Source: Phycisphaeraceae bacterium (GTDB taxonomy: Bacteria > Planctomycetota > Phycisphaerae > Phycisphaerales > Phycisphaeraceae). From it: DNA of 8,018 bases. Positions 6,812 through 8,018 of this stretch are shown here, piece after piece (positions within the stretch are counted from its first letter, which is position 1; each line of letters begins with the position of its first letter). The stretch spans positions 1 to 8,018 of the forward strand of contig JAESSU010000487.1 in NCBI GenBank assembly GCA_016763955.1. Direction: 5' to 3'. The notes beneath the pieces are model-generated. The model was not told the origin of the DNA. It saw nothing but the letters and a program-made list of their open reading frames with translations, and did no database searches. The position numbers were made by a program, and so were the translations under genes.

Positions 6812-6832
6812 GATGATGCACCTATGCCTTGC

Positions 6833-8018
6833 TTACATATTTTTAAAAGCGAGTGATTCGCCTAGACGTGGGTCATGCAAAGGGACAATCGCGTTAAGCG
6901 AGCCAATCCAAATGGCAGCCCCAGTAAAGAGTCCGCCAAGACCCAACAAGCAGCCTAGTTCGATTACGCCAAATTTTAATTGTGTGCTTAGTTCAGGCAT
7001 GACAAGCCACCAGAGGTCCACCCAGTGGAACACCAGTAGGTAAATCGCCCAGCATACAAGTAGTGTGTTGTTGCGTTTGATGTGCCGTGAGATCAAGCCC
7101 AAAAAGGGAATAAAAAAGTGACCAATCACTAGGGCAATGCTCACGATACTCCATGCGTTAAAGTCCGCAGACACAGTCGTCGCACCGCGAGCCACAAACC
7201 AGAACGTGGTCTCAGGCAACGAGGCGTACCAAATGAGCATGTACTGGCTAAAGGCGATGTAGGCCCAGAAGATGACAAAGCCAAAAAGGAACTTGCCATG
7301 GTCATGGAAGTGTTCGGTATTGACGGCCTTGTCATCGATGAGGCCTTTGTTTTTGAGTATCGCCAAGACTAGAATCATGGTGGCAAAGATGGCAATCATT
7401 GCACCCGAGAAGTAGTACACGCCAAAGATCGTTGAAAACCATGCAGGACTTAACGACATGATCAGGTCAAAAGATGCAAAGGTCACTGTCGGGGCGAAAA
7501 GGACGATGGCGAGGGGCGATAAGCGTTCGAGCTGACGGGTCAGAGCGGGGTCGCCGCTGCTGTCTTGTTCGACACTTTTACGCCAGAAGGTATAGCTCAG
7601 ACCAATCCAGATCGCAAAGAAAACAATCCAGCGGACAATAAAGAAAGGTGCATTGAGATAGGCAGCTTTCTTAGCGGTGTAAATTTGTTCGGTATGTGCA
7701 TCAATCGCGCCAGGGGTTTGGCTCGCGTGAGTCAGATCAACGGCAGGCATACTGTCATGTTCAGTGGCAATATCGGTGACGGGTGTTGCATGAGTCGCAT
7801 CAGCGTGATTTGTTTTTTCGTCTGGTGCATAGTCATCATGAGCAGATAGGGAGTCATTCGAAGCGGCATGCCCGTCATCTAAAGTCGCTGCATCGGCTTG
7901 GTGTTCTAGCGTAGCGTGTGCCGGTGCATGGTGTTCATGTGGGGCAGCCCAAGGATAGACATCCCCGCTACCTAATAACACATTGCCCGCAATGGGTAAA
8001 AACGCAATCGCCATCACA
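6833..8018 (-). CDS. actF: ActF: alternative complex III membrane subunit (5'-truncated)
   Basis: Membrane subunit of alternative complex III, the quinol:cytochrome c/HiPIP oxidoreductase that replaces the bc1 complex; ActF belongs to the NrfD/PsrC-like fold with ActC. The last 394 codons are in the window and the gene continues past the right edge: the first residues (LPIAGN, then DVYPWA at 19-24) match the internal end of an early helix in relatives, so one or more N-terminal helices are missing. Conserved blocks are AYLNAPFFIVRW (119-130), SFDLIMSLSPAWFSTIFGVY (182-201), GKFLFGFVIFWAYIAFSQYM (241-260) and HWVDLWWLVMP (331-341). About seven helices are visible, at 124-145, 168-188, 193-220, 242-264, 287-311, 315-335 and 352-374. 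Between YPWA and KKAAYLN lies an ~85-residue low-complexity segment (26-113) with 12 histidines and many Ala and Asp, where relatives usually have a short loop. The rest of the act cluster should lie upstream, beyond the right edge. Confidence 0.92.
   Translation of the reverse strand, partial: VMAIAFLPIAGNVLLGSGDVYPWAAPHEHHAPAHATLEHQADAATLDDGHAASNDSLSAHDDYAPDEKTNHADATHATPVTDIATEHDSMPAVDLTHASQTPGAIDAHTEQIYTAKKAAYLNAPFFIVRWIVFFAIWIGLSYTFWRKSVEQDSSGDPALTRQLERLSPLAIVLFAPTVTFASFDLIMSLSPAWFSTIFGVYYFSGAMIAIFATMILVLAILKNKGLIDDKAVNTEHFHDHGKFLFGFVIFWAYIAFSQYMLIWYASLPETTFWFVARGATTVSADFNAWSIVSIALVIGHFFIPFLGLISRHIKRNNTLLVCWAIYLLVFHWVDLWWLVMPELSTQLKFGVIELGCLLGLGGLFTGAAIWIGSLNAIVPLHDPRLGESLAFKNM

Noticed and set aside
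1..8018. CRISPR array, transposase, phage or toxin-antitoxin genes
   Set aside because: No regularly spaced direct repeats, and all substantial coding regions are accounted for by respiratory genes.

Overview
The window is a bacterial aerobic respiratory-chain locus. Seven protein-coding genes lie head to tail on the minus strand (8018 down to 412) and encode the end of an alternative complex III (ACIII) operon joined to a caa3-type cytochrome c oxidase. The ACIII ActF subunit followed directly by an A2-type caa3 oxidase points to a Gram-negative group that uses ACIII instead of the bc1 complex: Planctomycetes/Verrucomicrobia, Bacteroidetes, Rhodothermus-like or Acidobacteria. Moderate GC by eye and the style of the SCO, subunit III and small membrane proteins make a planctomycete (perhaps Phycisphaerae-like) my best guess, but this is inference.

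Layout in transcription order (minus strand): actF, 5'-truncated by the window edge (8018-6833); a small conserved one-helix membrane protein of unknown function (6811-6512); a SCO1/SenC copper chaperone with an extra C-terminal helix (about 6424-5420); coxB with CuA and a fused cytochrome c domain (5410-4382); coxA (4382-2634); a large subunit III, coxC (2641-1472); subunit IV, coxD (1420-1052); and a second, divergent subunit III (about 1017-412). Spacing is tight: coxB/coxA share one base, coxA/coxC overlap by 8 bases, and other gaps are about 9-90 bases. This indicates one polycistronic unit whose promoter lies beyond the right edge. On the plus strand at the left edge is the 3' end of a tRNA followed by a very clear intrinsic terminator, so tRNA and operon converge. 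The 346 bases between them hold no credible gene but several nested inverted repeats.

How the genes work together: ActF belongs to the ACIII complex that oxidises quinol. Electrons pass through cytochrome c domains to the heme c and CuA of CoxB, then to heme a and the heme a3/CuB site of CoxA. SCO delivers copper to CuA; subunits III and IV support the core. All catalytic ligands of CoxA, CoxB and SCO are present, so the oxidase looks functional.

The window is mostly a recognisable respiratory operon, not an unknown system. Its unusual points are lineage-specific embellishments: a ~165-residue insertion in a periplasmic loop of subunit III, an ~85-residue histidine-rich insertion in ActF, histidine-rich tails on subunits III and IV (with a CxxC in III), a second subunit III lacking the conserved glutamate, and a structured intergenic region.
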